Assembly: GCA_946902875.1 (NCBI GenBank)
Contig: OX336344.1
Coordinates: 16,637,791 to 16,701,790, forward strand
Length of the DNA stretch: 64,000 bases
Source: Nematopogon swammerdamellus
Taxonomy: Eukaryota; Arthropoda; Insecta; Lepidoptera; Adelidae
Direction of reading: 5' to 3'
The notes under the pieces were generated by a model that saw only the letters and a program-made list of their open reading frames with translations, did no database searches and had not been told where the DNA came from. Position numbers and translations under genes: made by a program. Positions within the stretch are counted from its first letter, which is position 1, and each line of letters starts with the position of its first letter. Below are positions 42,049-54,120 of the stretch, one piece after another.

Positions 42049-43129
42049 TAATAAATATAATAAGTGCACATTGTAACAATCTCTAATCTTGAAATTGTTT
42101 TAAAATTGTCCTATAATTTTTGATTAGATAAAAAAAAACCGAAAATAAAGTGAAAATTTGTAAAGCGGCATGCATGCATACTAATACAAACAAATAAAAA
42201 AATTAAACAGTTTCAGTTTTTCTATAATTTTACATTAGGTATTAAAACGCTTTAATTGCTTTAAACATTCAACATTAATAAAACCACTGAATCGCAATTA
42301 ATTTTGAATTTATCTTCCGTCAGGTTTTTTTTTTTTCAGTTAAATCGGGACGAGTTGGACGCAGGATGGGCCGTTTTGAGGCCCTTATCTTTTAAGCCTT
42401 AATTAAAAATCTCTCAGTTGAGAAGGGGCGTAAAAGTTGAAGCATCTGCTGAGTGAACGTAATAAAAATTACATAGATCATTCAAGTGTTTCTTGGGATT
42501 TGTATTTTTATTCAGTTGTAAGTAGAATTAAAATTTTGGAAAGCTTAATAATTTATTCACAAGCCCTAAGAGCTTCATTATTCAAGGTTCAACAAGAACT
42601 AAGTGGAAAGAAATTTCGTAGATTGTTCTATTACCAGTTTTATTTGTTCTACGCTTTCATCGCTTGGAGGTAGGCAAAGCATTTGAAGTTCAGTTCAGAG
42701 ACCGAAGCAGTAAAATTCAAAATGTAACTCCACCAAACTCTCGCTAGCCTATTTCAATAATTTAAGTTTTAAGAATAAAGACGGCACGAAATTGAAACTT
42801 GTGTGCCTTCGCAACAAAAAAGAAAGTATTGAAAGTATGATAATATTTTATTATATAAACATAAATATATACCTACATATATATTTATATTTTTTGTTTT
42901 TGACAATTGTATTTTTTACAAACAATATTAACTCTTGACTAGGTACCATTAGTACCTCAACTTTATTGACCCATTGACAACTTGATACTTCAAGTATCTT
43001 AAATATTCATATATTTTTATTTTTTATTTTTGACAATACAATTATACTACGTTGTAGTTTAATACACTAACATAATTATGTTGATACAAATTACGTATCA
43101 AAGTTTGACAAAGGCTCTTTACACCTGAT
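42049..43129. other. AT-rich receptor intron
   Basis: Nothing recognised; many short A/T runs. Confidence 0.4.
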
Positions 43130-43398
43130 TCACTTAAGTCTTTGTAGTCAGAACTCTCAGCAAAATTGTTAATCTTGCTCTCAAGCTGTGTTTTAGATAG
43201 ACTATGGGCTAGTCTAGTAGTATATAGTAGTAGCTAGTCACTAAATACTTGTAAAAATATGATTAAAAAAATACCCTGCGAAGTTTCTTGTCGGTTTTTC
43301 TTCGTGGGTGTAATCGAACCGGATAGAACAAATTGTGACAAGTTCGAGCGCAGTCTAACTGCCATATGAATGATCAATAAACAATACAATACAATACA
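43130..43398 (+). mobile_element. repeat with AATAC tail, copy 1
   Basis: GAAGTTTCTTGTCGGTTTTT CTTCGTGGGTGTAATCGAAC ends in AATACAATACAATACAAT; 24658-24895 is its inverted relative. Confidence 0.72.
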
Positions 43399-43399
43399 A

Positions 43400-43705
43400 T
43401 ATGGACAAGTGCGACTCGGACACGCGCATCGAGGTTTCCACACCACAAAAAAAAACCTTCGAAAAAAGTTTCTTGTATGGGGACCCCCTTAGTTTTCGCT
43501 TTATCAATTGTTTATTATTTGTTGTTACATCCGCCAATATAACACATGTCTTGTGAAAATGTCAACCTGCTAGCTATTACGGTTCCAAAGAACAGCCCTA
43601 GAACGGACGGACGGGCGGACGGACGGACGGACAGACAGACAGACAGACAGACAAACGTAGTAGACTTAGTAATAGGCTTCCGTATGGCTTACGGAAACCT
43701 AAAAA
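43400..43705 (+). mobile_element. GTTCCGTA element
   Basis: GGACAAGTGCGACTCGGACA, a GGACGG then GACA array (43600-43655) and TACGGAAACCTAAAAATAGG. Confidence 0.8.
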
Positions 43706-44504
43706 TAGGAATTTATTTATTTTATCGATTTGCTACATCACTAGATTAACACTATATAACATGCCACCATTCTTCTATTGTAATATTCTTATCCGGTTAC
43801 ACTGAACTGGACAATGACGAAAACACTTGCATGGGCGTTAGACTTTTTTTTTCTCGTTTGACGTTTGACTTTATTCAATGACGAAGGATACTAAAAATAC
43901 AATCGTATCAATAAAATATTGTTAACATTGTGAGTTCCTGAAGAACAATTTTTTATTTTATATTACAGGTAAAACGTGGGTGAAACCATAAATTAAAACA
44001 AAATGTATTTATTTAATTATTTTTTTTTAGTTTTTAGTCCCGCAGGCTTACCGGTGCGATGATGGTGAGCGCATCGCTGCAGCTCGACGTTTCTTTATTT
44101 ATATTTATATTATTATTATTTTATTTTTTATATTTGTTTTTGTTTTATATTTTAATTGTACTTTTAGGTAGTTTTAGTTTGTATTATATTTTGTAAATAA
44201 AACAAAATAAAATAAAAATATTCATGCATCCTCAAAGGATATCAAAGGCGAGATTTCTTGCCTGATCTTTCCCCGCGAGTTATCATCGCCCTTTCTATCA
44301 GTTCGGCGAGAAAGGCCGGGCAAGAAAATAGTTTTCTAGTCCATCAACGCCATCCAAATAAATCCAAACATTGAATCTCGGACTATTTGCCTATGAAGGC
44401 ACGCTGTACGTTGAAACTAGGTCAGCTCTGTTGACGTTTGACGTATGAAAATTGCGCGCGCATACGAGGTAGGTGTGTTTGTAGTCGAACGTTATTTTAT
44501 GTAT

Positions 44505-44590
44505 TTATTGCCGTACCGTATGGGTACGGTACTTAAAAAGAATAGCCCCACTGCATTCATGTCATAAAAGGACTAAATATATGAACAAGA
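44505..44590 (+). mobile_element. alternative SINE head alone
   Basis: GCCGTACCGTATGGGTACGG and AGAATAGCCCCACTGCAT, then unrelated LINE sequence. Confidence 0.6.
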
Positions 44591-44594
44591 TTTC

Positions 44595-45230
44595 GTGCTA
44601 AAGGGCGACGGGACCTCTCTTCTCACCTTCTTCTCACCGGCACAACTATTCCTGTTGTACAAAACTCAGATTAGGCCGGTGATGGAGTACTGCAGTCACA
44701 TCTGGGAGGGTAGTCCCCATTATCTGCTAGCATCCTTGGACTCGATACAGCGCCGAGCCATCCGTCTTGTTGGTGACCCGAAACTTACAGATGGTCTGGA
44801 GTCCCTGAGTCACAGACGGTTTGTGGGTTCGCTTAGTCTGTTTTACAGATACTATCACGGACGCTGCTCTGCGGAACTAGCATCCCTTATTCCCTGCCAC
44901 CCGTCCTATCTCCGCATGACTCGTCGCAGATAGACTCAACACCCTTTTGTTGTTGACATTGGGCTTTTGAGAACCCGTCGGTTCTCTAAATCGTTTCTTT
45001 GTCGCACCGCTAGGGTGTGGAACTGTCTTCCAACGAGTGTATTTCCTGAATCCTTTAACCTGGGTGTCTTCAAGCGTCGTATTAACGGGCTAGACAGCCT
45101 AGCAACAGTTCGCAAATCTGCTGGCATGGCACCTAACTGAGCGTGGTTTCGCGAGGAGAGGTGATTTTGGCTCTGTCGACTGCACCATTGGTCCCTCGGC
45201 ACAGCCATCCATGCTGGTTTACATAAAAAA
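44595..45230 (+). pseudogene. jockey/CR1-like LINE thumb and C-terminus
   Basis: First frame (to 44933): [59 protein letters not shown], ending at an in-frame TAG. Reading resumes as TQHPFVVDIGLLRTRRFSKS to RKSAGMAPN and a stop at 45137-45139. An A-tail follows at 45223. Confidence 0.85.
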
Positions 45231-45249
45231 AAAACCTCTCACCTTGGCA

Positions 45250-45430
45250 CGGTCCTTCCATCGAGTCGTGTAGCAGGTGGATCTTCGTGCCTTACTTGCT
45301 GCTTGATACGAGTAATAACGTGTCCTAATACATTGCTAAACGCGGTGGTCGGTGTTGTGCAGTAATTTGTAAGAGTACAAGCAGCACAGCATCGATTACT
45401 TTGCTTACCCCAATTGTCGAGATACAGCGT
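45250..45430 (+). repeat. dispersed repeat shared with 52275-52445
   Basis: GGTCCTTCCATCGAGTCGTG .. GGATCTTCGTGCC .. CTTACCCCAATTGTCG aligns with the second copy. It looks like LINE or SINE 3' sequence; no coding frame. Confidence 0.6.
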
Positions 45431-45479
45431 GTATATTTATGAATATTTTATTGCACTCAAATAAAGATATGGACAAAAG

Positions 45480-45770
45480 GTAACAAGACGCACCGGCCCC
45501 AGTACGCGTAGTGCGGAGGTGGAATGGGGACGACGTAATCGCGTTAAACAGCTCCTCCGAACAATCCCCGTGAAATAGACGATAGAACACACTTAGGGAG
45601 CCGACGTCCCTACGGAGTTGCAGCGGTTTTAAGTCGTGGGACACCACAGGGTCATCCACCCACAAGTCGCACGGCACGACGCTGGATTGATTCTAGCGGC
45701 GCAAGCTGGTATTTAGCTGAGCCATCCCACAGGTGCGAGCAGTACTCCAAGCAAGACCTAACCTTGAGTG
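45480..45770 (-). pseudogene. LINE polymerase C-terminal fragment
   Basis: Reads [40 protein letters not shown], with the EYCSHLWDG region at 45718-45765. Same lineage as 4344-4865. Confidence 0.78.
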
Positions 45771-45774
45771 TAGT

Positions 45775-45905
45775 CCAGTAGAGTGTAGCCGGCACGACCG
45801 AAGGGAAGCACTGACGTGGCACCAAGTTCACCCGGTGTTATGGGCTGACATCACGGATGTTGTAGGTGATGTAGCCAACCATGTCAGTTTCCATAAAATA
45901 AAAAA
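45775..45905 (+). mobile_element. SINE 3' half
   Basis: GTGTAGCCGGCACGACCGAA GGG to the A-tail. Confidence 0.78.
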
Positions 45906-45957
45906 ATAAAAAAACCTGCGTTTCATACAACGTCAGTTTTTGGTCCGCCGTGAAGTA

Positions 45958-46280
45958 CGTTTTGTACCGTTTGGGGCCGGTACTTTAAAAGAATAGCCCC
46001 ACTGCATCTCTTCCCGTGTATGTCGTAAAAGGCGACTAAGGGATATGACTCCCTTCTTATATTACTAGGTGGTAGGGTTTACCCCGCTCGGGTTGGTACC
46101 ACCGCTCTGAATGAAAGGTCGGTCGAAACGGCTATGTAAATAGTTTGTGTTTTCCGTCCAGTTCAGTGTAGCCGGCACGACCGAAGGGAAGCACTGACGT
46201 GGCACCAAGTTCACCCGGTGTTATCGGGCTGACATCACGGATGTTGTAAGTGATGTAGCCAACCGTGTCAGTTTCCATAA
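45958..46280 (+). mobile_element. SINE with alternative head, near full length
   Basis: TTTTGTACCGTTTGGGGCCG GTAC to GTCAGTTTCCATAAAAAAA. Confidence 0.82.
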
Positions 46281-46295
46281 AAAAAAAAAAAAAGT

Positions 46296-46790
46296 ACGGC
46301 CGCACCTTGTTGAGTAGACCCAGCTTTTTTGAGGCCAGCTTGGCCTTGGCCTCAATCATGTGACGCCGGAAGTTTAAGTCGTGCGACAGTTCCACACCGA
46401 GGACCCCAAGGTGGTCGCTTAATTTAAGCGAAGTACTTTGAAAGGAAGGAGCTGGTGTGAACGCCGTTCTTTTCGCACTGAATTGTGTCTTCGTCACACA
46501 CTTGTGTCTTCGATGAGTTGAACACGACCAAGTTGCTCCAGCCCCATTCGGCAATCGACTCGAGGGTTTGCTCGAGTTCGGACACAAGTGTTCGCCTCTT
46601 CTCGTCCACATCACTCCGTCTGGCTGAAGGGTGACTAGTGTAGGATTCATGCGCCGTACTGTCCTGCATAACAATGTGTGCTCTCCGTCCAGCGGATCTA
46701 TTCGCGGAAATTCGCACTGACTATTCCCCTCGTGAGCCCTAGTTTTTTTATCTATGTTTTCGGCTAGTCTCAATGACGGTGGTGAAATTG
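46296..46790 (-). pseudogene. LINE reverse transcriptase palm/thumb fragment
   Basis: Two overlapping frames cover VDEKRRTLVSELEQTLESIA EWGWSNLVVFNSSKTQVC, then SLKLSDHLGVLGVELSHDLN and KAKLASKKLGLLNKVRPYF. The part after the YADD box and the NxxKTQ motif are clear; a frameshift separates them. It continues directly into an inverted SINE A-tail. Confidence 0.78.
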
Positions 46791-46999
46791 GCTGCGCTTG
46801 AGGGTCCGATCTCGAGCACGGTCACCCAGTTCTGCAATAGATGGATTTTGGAACGAAGTTCCTTATCGCACGTTACACTCCAGACACTTGGCGAATGAGA
46901 TCTAGGCGGGAAAAAATTTAAGACTTCGACCGTTACGATACTTTTGCTTTAGTATGTGTGCTTATGTGTTTGGAAGCAATTTTTTCATTTTTTTTTATG

Positions 47000-47320
47000 G
47001 AAACTGACACGGTTGGCTACATCACCTACAACATCCTTGATGTCAGCCCATAACACCGGGTGAACTAGGTACCATGTCAGTCCTTCCCTTCGATCGTGCC
47101 GGTTACACTTAACTGGACGGAAAATACAAACTATTTACATAGCCGTTTCGACCGACGTTTCATTCAGTGCGGTGGTACCAACCCAGGCGGGTTGAACCCT
47201 ACTACCTAGTAAGTAAGGTAGGAAGGGAAGAGACCTACAGTTTTACGTGGAATCCGAACCACGGTCAGCCTCCAACGGTCGAGCGGTCGCCCATCCAAGT
47301 ACTGACCGTATAGGTATGTT
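47000..47320 (-). mobile_element. tRNA-5S head SINE, head truncated
   Basis: Inverted; complete 3' end at 47000, head breaks inside the 5S-like part after CCATCCAAGTACTGACCG. Confidence 0.8.
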
Positions 47321-47880
47321 ACTACAGTATATGTAGACGTAATTTTTTCATTCAATTACTCTAAAACGTTGTTAGTTTATTTCATTGTGCATGTTATTTA
47401 ATACATAATATATCTAGCGAAAGGAAGTTCGCTCCAACCGGGTGCCCACGACACGTTTCATCTTATTTTAATAAATAAATTTACAGTTTACTTACCCTTC
47501 TCGAACTTACTCGAGCTTGCGTTATCCCGCCCTCGATCCTATAACGTACAACCGCGACCCTTAAGGGAACGTGGCGTGGATTACAACTCGGTAGTGCGTC
47601 ATATTCGTAATACCAGTTCGAACTAGATAGGTACTCAACCAGCGGACTGAGTCCCGATTGGGCACAAGATGCCTAGCGTGAGCCATAAACCGCTTGATAG
47701 TCAGCGAAGTTACGCGTCGTCGTAACCGCTACCACCGAATTTATAAACCAGTCGGCCATACCGTGTGTACTAAGTTCTGTTTGGTTCGATGTGTATAAAA
47801 CCTTATTGGTATGAATTTTGCTAAGACAGACGCTTCTATATCGATCATTCGTAAACTTACATACTTACTTACTTTGGTGT

Positions 47881-48147
47881 ATATAAGGTATTTCATTAGT
47901 AGGTAACGATACGCTAAGGGGTGTATGTGTATCAGATACTGATCACGTTCCCATACCAATTTTTTTTACGATATAGAAAACCTACTCACTCCTCAAACTT
48001 AATACGTGAAGTGCGCGTATTAACCTTTATGTATGTTTTTTATATCGTAAAAAAAAAATGGTATGGGAAGGTGATCAGTATCTGATACACATACACCGTG
48101 CATACAACCCTTAGCGCATCGTTACCTACTATTGAAAGACCTTATAT
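47881..48147. mobile_element. foldback MITE, copy 2
   Basis: Same family as 16263-16520: both arms and the ACTCACTCCTCAAACTTAAT spacer are conserved. The right arm has a short extra insert (CGTGCATACA, 48097-48106). Confidence 0.83.
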
Positions 48148-48339
48148 AATAATATTCAGGAAACCGCTAGCAAAAAAAAAACAAATAAATAATAAAAAGT
48201 TGAACCAATCTGAACCTCCTGAATGTAGGCACTGTTGTTCTCGAATGAGAATATATGCAAGACCGCTGTGTTGACCTTGAAGTTTGTTAAATTTTAACAC
48301 TATTATTTATATTTCATAATATTTTATATATCGCTACGT

Positions 48340-48627
48340 GATATGGTGCGTGACGAGGCAATCCGCCGACGCACCAAAGTAGTCGATATTGAACACCGGG
48401 TGGCTGAGCTCATGTGGCAGTGGGCTGGGCACGTCAGCCGAAGAGACGACAGCCGTTGGAGTAACCGTGTACTACACTGGCGGTCGGAATGTACGAAGAC
48501 CATCCGCCAGGTGGGACGATGACATCAAGTACGTCGGAGAAAAGCAGTGGTTCCGTTGCGCTGAAGGCCCTAAGGTCTGAAGGATTGGAGGAAAATTGGA
48601 GAGGTGTATGTCCAGCAGTGGACGCAG
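48340..48627 (+). pseudogene. RTE-like LINE 3' coding end fused to a SINE
   Basis: Same family as 61185-61785: LRDMVRDEAIRRRTK, ELMWQWAGHVSRRDD, DDIKYVGEKQWFRCAEG and a degraded GEVYVQQWT. Homology passes without a gap into the SINE body at 48627 (GGTTGGCCATGATTCGGAAT). Confidence 0.78.
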
Positions 48628-48885
48628 GTTGGCCATGATTCGGAATCCACGTAAAACTGTAGGTTCCTTCCCTTTTTACCATACTAGATGGTAGGGTGGA
48701 TGGTACCCGCCCGGGCTGGTACCACCGCACTGAATGAAAGGTCGGTTAAAACGGCGATTTAGTGTAGCCAGCACGACCGAAGGGAAGCACTAACATGGCA
48801 CCTAGTTCACCAAGATGTTATGGACTGACGTCACGCATTTAGTAGGTTATGTAGCCAACCGTGTCAGTTTCCATAAAAAAAATAC
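48628..48885 (+). mobile_element. SINE body fused to a LINE end
   Basis: GGAATCCACGTAAAACTGTA GG to GTCAGTTTCCATAAAAAA; joined to 48340-48627. Confidence 0.78.
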
Positions 48886-49889
48886 ACCCTGAGTAACTAA
48901 CTGCCTGATTTTATTTATTATATTAGAAAGCTCGCTTTTAGTAAGCAAAATATTTCATTAAATTTTTTATTGAGCGAGGCAGGATTAGCCCATTTGTTCG
49001 ACGTTGAACCTGAAGCTAGGTATTTCATTATATTCTGACTAATTTATGACAAAAAAAAACATTAAATGCTTCTAATATCAACAAGGATTTGTGTTATTTT
49101 GTGTAACTGGTTAATAACGGGTTCGGCCTTTGAAAAATATTAAATCGTTAAAAAATATTGCAAAACATTAATTTACATTCAAACAGAGACGACGAGGCCA
49201 GCAAAGACAAAATGTTTAATTAAAAAAGACTGATAAATTTAGCGGAAGATCCCAACACTTGCATGTCTTATGCGTATATCTACTTCTACAACCGCAAGCT
49301 CGGGGTAAGTTGGCTAAAATTTCTAAATTCCCTCAAATTCCGGCGAAGATACGACTTGGTTTTGTCGGGGTGCAATTTTATGAAATGGCTATAATTATAA
49401 AGTGGAAATTGCTGTTTTAGTGAGTTGAAAATCACAACCCTAGAATATATACCTATGTATGTGGAGATTTTCAGCCAAGGTCATGCGCATGTATCTATAG
49501 CTTTCTGCCAAAGCCGAACAAACCTTGGATCAATATATTTCCTGATGGTAAGACCGAATCATTTATTTATTTATTTATCAAATTATTTGTGTATTGACTT
49601 CTCAGTTCTCATTTTACATACGAGTATTTTTAAACTGTTAAGAGCGTGTCGTGCAAAATGACAGGCGACGGTGCTGCCACTCAAGTAAATAATATTTATC
49701 TCTTAAACAAAGCCATAACTGGAAAAAACAACACATGACACTGTAGTTGATTTTGAATAAGATATTCTAAGATACTGGAAACAGTTTTGTATTGCTCAGT
49801 TTATGCACAATCGTATAACGGATTACGTTAATGGAAATGTTAAAATTTCGAAAGAAGAAGTTTCAAGTTCAAAAAGATTCAGTTTCACA

Positions 49890-50005
49890 TACTTGCATGG
49901 CATTCGCAACCCTTGCATAAAACCGAATGTCCATGGGTGTCATTAGACACCTTTCGGGTGGCACGGCTCCACATGTTGCGCTTTCAATACCATTATTACT
50001 ATTCT
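49890..50005 (+). mobile_element. LINE 3' UTR fragment
   Basis: CTTGCATGGCATTCGCAACC, CCGAATGTCCATGGGTGTCA, GACACCTTTCGGGTGGC; same UTR as 17590 and 21510. Confidence 0.6.
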
Positions 50006-50084
50006 ATAAAAAAACTTACAGAATAAACTTTCGGTGAAATCTAAAAAAAGCTAAAATGTAACACTCAACTTTCACACAATCAAA

Positions 50085-50275
50085 AAAAAAAAGATCGGGC
50101 ATGTGCTCAAATAGCTTCTAGTGCATAGTACCCGAAACCGACTAGCATTATGAAGAACATTATGAGAATGGGAGAGGCGGCAGAGGTGTGTCAGGATATC
50201 GTGGCACGCGGAGATCCATTGTCTCTGCCTACCCCACTGGGAAACAGGCATGACGCTATGTATGTATGTAACCAA
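50085..50275 (+). mobile_element. RTE-like LINE 3' end
   Basis: Matches the end of the 10495-10995 copy: GGGCATGTGCTCAAA, GCAGAGGTGTGTCAGGA, CTCTGCCTACCCC, GACGCTATGTATGTATG. Frame broken. Confidence 0.75.
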
Positions 50276-50679
50276 AACAATAATATCATACTGGCTAACT
50301 TATAGTCCTGAAGATTTTTTTAAGGGGCTCATTCTTTCAGACGGTGTACGGAAAATAATGCTCACACAATTGTGTAAAAACAAAACTTGTCTTAGAAACC
50401 TCTAGTGAACGTCAATATAGAATACGAAAAATTATTTGATGTAAAGAGCGATAATAAACATAATTCCCATAAAGCTTTTTGTACGAGCTCTTTATTCCTG
50501 TGCTAAACGAGCAAATAATCCGACATATTGATCTTGGCGCGTCTTCTTGAGAGTTTTCTAAGCTAGATTTCAAAAAAGTTCCCTCACCAAGCCCATCAAT
50601 ATAACCCGGACGCAATCTACCTAATAATCCCATCGGTTTTTGCCTAAACAAACGTATAATTATCTCTGTTTGGTCTCAA

Positions 50680-50967
50680 GTATCCGATCCACGTTAAACT
50701 GTAGGTCCCTTCCCTTCTTAACTTACTAGGTGGTAGGGTTTATCCCGGCCGGGTTGGTACCACCGCACTGAACGAAACGTCGGTCGAAACGGCTATGTAA
50801 ATAGTTCGTGTTTTCCGTCCAGTTTAGTGTAGCCGACATGAAATGAAGGGAAGCACTGACATGGCACCTAGTTCACCCTGTGTTATGGGCTGACATTACG
50901 GATGTTGTAGGTGATGTAGCCAACCGTGTCAGGTTCCATAAAAAAAAAAAAAAAAAAAAAAAAAAAT
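50680..50967 (+). mobile_element. SINE with 28-A tail
   Basis: CCGATCCACGTTAAACTGTA to CAGGTTCCATA and an uninterrupted A run 50940-50966, suggesting recent insertion. Confidence 0.8.
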
Positions 50968-51259
50968 TCCATCTAAGGATATCTAAAATCCTTCATCCTT
51001 AGGGCTTTAATCCCTTTAAGATGGGTACCCAGCAAATAATAAATCGTTCCCTTTCCATCATTACATACATACCTATATTCAAGGAGTATATTGATACGTT
51101 CCGTCGCATTAGATTTCCACGCGAGTTGAGTGAGACCCACAGACTTTCTGAAACATTTGTCATGTAGGAAATCTACGAAGCAATTGCTTACATATTAGAA
51201 TTGTAACCAAATGATACATCATGTTGGTGGGACTAAACGTGCACGATGTTTAATAAATT

Positions 51260-51600
51260 GTACTTTTTAGGTTTCCGAACCCCGTACGGAAGCTTATTAC
51301 TAAGCCTACGCCCCGTCTGTCTGTCTGTATGTATGCCTGTCCTACTGCTGTATCTTTGGCACGGTAATAGCTAGCTTGTTGAAATTTTCACAGAATGTGT
51401 GTTCCAAAGCATTTATTGTACAAAAGAGAAACTAATATATAAATTAGGCTAATTACAAAATAATGTCCGCCTTAATAATGTGTCTTATTAAGGCGGATAT
51501 AACAACAAATAATAATAAAAAAATTATTTTAGGTTAGGTTATTTTCCAACGTTTTTTTTGTGGTACTCGGTGCGCGAGTCCGACTCGCACTTGGCTTTTT
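51260..51600 (-). mobile_element. GTTCCGTA element, inverted
   Basis: GTCTGTCTGTCTGTATGTAT at 51313 and GTGCGCGAGTCCGACTCGCA CTTGG at 51571-51595. It lies ~300 bp upstream of the receptor TM1 exon. Confidence 0.8.
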
Positions 51601-51893
51601 TTTATTAGCCCGAAAACATTCATTTGTTTGACAAACAAAATATGTCACCAGTAACATAATTTTGGAAATGTCTAAATTTGTTAGATCGTTTCTTCTCCAG
51701 CGAATGGGGCTGGCGATTCAGAGGGGCAACGCGGTTAGTGTTTTGGGTGCGGTGTCGGGTAAAAACTACAGTCGACTATAATTTGAGCCTGCCATCTAGT
51801 AAGGAGCAAGAGCTACAGTTTTAGGTACTTACGGTGGGCGAAGAAGCAGTTGTAGGTTTGCACGTAAAAAAAGACAATTTCTCAACTGTCTAG

Positions 51894-52063
51894 CTCAGGT
51901 TCTGTTGACGTTTGCAGCGCGGCCCTGGGGGAGTGCCTGTGGCCAGCGGTGCAGAGACCCTACCAGCCTCCGTGGTGGGGGCAGCTGGCGTGGCTTGTGA
52001 TCTTCGCAGCCATGCTGTTTGTGGCAGTCCTGGGGAACGCCATCGTCATATGGATCGTAGTTG
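51894..52063 (+). CDS. tachykinin/natalisin-type GPCR, exon with TM1
   Basis: Acceptor CTGTCTAG ends at 51893, donor GTGAGT starts at 52064. With that acceptor the frame enters in phase 2, matching the exon at 33340-33497. The peptide is SGSVDVCSAALGECLWP, then RPYQPPWWGQLAWLVIF and a hydrophobic helix with the class A GN motif (VLGNAIVIWIVV). The ECLxP..RPY..PW run before TM1 resembles TkR86C, which in insects is the natalisin receptor. A TkR99D-type receptor is the alternative. A downstream acceptor (CTCAG at 51894-51898) would break this phase. The remaining six helices, starting with RMRTVTNYF in this family, were looked for to 64000 and not found. Confidence 0.85.
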
Positions 52064-52274
52064 GTGAGTAAGGTTAAAATGATTTTACACAACGACCATT
52101 ATATACAGTTACAGTATTTTGTAACGGCCAGTACATTAATTTCGCTAGCGCAATCTTCATGTTTTTCCGAGAAAAAAGAGAAAGAGAATTCAGAAAAAAG
52201 TTAATTTACTTTTTTGTTACTATTAATTCCAATAATCATTTCCTAATTAATGCAGTGGCCGTTACAATACCCTG

Positions 52275-52445
52275 TATACATCCGTCCTTCCACCGAGTCG
52301 TGCTGCAGGTGGGTCTTCGTGCCTCACTTGCTGCTCGATAGTTATCGTGGTGGTCGGGTTGTGCTGTAAATTACATGAGTTCTTACGGCACAACACCTTA
52401 CTACTCTGCTTATCCCGATTGTCATTGTGGGATAAAGTGTGTGGT
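52275..52445 (+). repeat. dispersed repeat shared with 45250-45430
   Basis: CATCCGTCCTTCCACCGAGT .. GGTGGGTCTTCGTGCC .. CTTATCCCGATTGTCA. It starts 212 bp after the receptor TM1 exon. Confidence 0.6.
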
Positions 52446-52454
52446 GTGTACGTA

Positions 52455-52650
52455 TGAACTAGGTGCCATGTCAGTGCTTCTCCTCGGTCGTGCCGATTAC
52501 ACTGAACTGGACGGAAAACATGAACTATTTACATAGCCGTTCCAACCGACCTTCCATTCAGTGCGGTGGTACCAACCCGGACGAGTTAAACCCTACCACC
52601 TAGTAAGGTAATAATAAGGGAAGGAACCTACAAGGGAGTTGCAGAAAACA
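52455..52650 (-). mobile_element. SINE, inverted fragment
   Basis: ACTAGGTGCCATGTCAGTGC to CACCTAGTAAGGTAATAATA AGGG. Confidence 0.75.
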
Positions 52651-52679
52651 TGTTTTATTATATAAGCATTTTTTTTTAT

Positions 52680-52975
52680 GTTAACCAGCATGGGTGGCTG
52701 TGCCGAGAGACCAATGGTGCAGTTGACAGAGCCAAAATCACCTCTCCTCGCGAAACCACGCTCAGTTAGGTGCCATGCCAGCAGATTTGCGGACTGTTGC
52801 TAGGCTGTCTAGCCCGTTAATACGATGCTTGAAAACACCCAGGTTAAAGGATTCAGGAAATACACTCGCCGGAAGACAGTTCCACACTCTAGCGGTGCGA
52901 CAAAGAAACGATTTAGAGAACCGATGTGTTCTCAGAAGCCCAATGTCAACAACAAAAGGGTGCTGAGTCATTTGA
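52680..52975 (-). pseudogene. LINE polymerase C-terminus
   Basis: Reads [40 protein letters not shown] to RKSAGMAPN. Open for 69 codons and almost identical to 20366 and 44595, so the family has been active recently. Confidence 0.82.
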
Positions 52976-53561
52976 ATGTTTGTTATGATTTTTACGTAGG
53001 TACCTACTTACTTTACCTTATACCTACACTTATACCTATTGTTAAAAAAAACTTTAGATAAATCGAACAAAACCCATAATATTTTAAATATCAAGGTAAA
53101 ATTTTATGATCTCATTAAAATGAAAATATGCTTGAACATTTGAAGGAATTGAACAAAACATTTATTTGAGTTCAAACAGCGATTTATTAATTTGAAATTC
53201 TCTCAGGTACAGATTGTGTAATACAAAACTAGCACCTATAAATAGGTCATCCTACTTTGATAAATAAAAAAATATTTAAATTAAAACGTAGATCGTCAAA
53301 TATACTGAAATTACAGAATCTTCTATTAATCTGAATGAATGAATCTAAAACATTTTCACACTCTAAATGTCAGCGCTTCATTTTGCATAGGTACAAGAGA
53401 GGAGAAGAAAATGTCAAGAGTGATAAGGGATAAGTGGACATTGAAATTCTGGCTCATATTACGTAAGTACGTAAATTTTCTTCCGCGGAGTGAAAGCATT
53501 TCTGACAGTGTTTTCATTCACGGGAGTGACGGATATTTGCATACACTTTGATTCTGGTGCA

Positions 53562-53882
53562 GAAGACCGTGTGGGGCCGGTACTTATAAAATAAAAGAAT
53601 ATCCCCACTACATCTCTCCCCGTGTATGTCGTAAAAGGCAACTATATGACTCCCTTCTTATATTACTAGGTTGTAGGGTTTAACACGCCCGGGTTGGTAC
53701 CACGGCACTGAATGAAAGGCCTGTCGAAACGGCTATGTAAATAGTTTGTGTTTTCCGTCCAGTTCAGTGTAGCCGGCACGACCGAAGGGAAGCACTGACA
53801 TGGCACCTAGTTCACCCGGTGTTATGGGCTGACATCACGTATGTTGTAGGTGATGTAGCCAACCGTGTCAGTTTCAATAAAA
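53562..53882 (+). mobile_element. SINE with alternative head
   Basis: AGACCGTGTGGGGCCGGTAC to GTCAGTTTCAATAAAAAAAA. Confidence 0.8.
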
Positions 53883-53934
53883 AAAAGACGGACTTATTCA
53901 AAAATACCTACGATTTAATCCAGTCAATGACTTT

Positions 53935-54005
53935 ACAAATTCCAAATTCAAAAGCAAAAATTTTTATTGTAAAGTTAGTATGCCGATACAACATTACTTA
54001 GTTTT
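53935..54005 (-). mobile_element. LINE 3'-end remnant
   Basis: Short run with AAATTCCAAATTCAAAAGC and TTTTTATTG, like the tails at 28545 and 58914. Nothing coding is left. Confidence 0.4.
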
Positions 54006-54120
54006 AATAATGACTTGCACAGTGTAGTAGGCATCTAGTAGGCTGATTTTCGCTTGTCTAGCAACGTATGGTCATGTCTTAACAATTAGAAAAAAATATT
54101 TACACTAATAACATAATATA

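Noticed and set aside
49243..49303. Possible exon reading EDPNTCMSYAYIYFYNRKLG before a GTAAGT donor
   Set aside because: It would leave phase 0, whereas the receptor TM1 exon needs phase 2, and the peptide matches no family I recognise. No second line of support.
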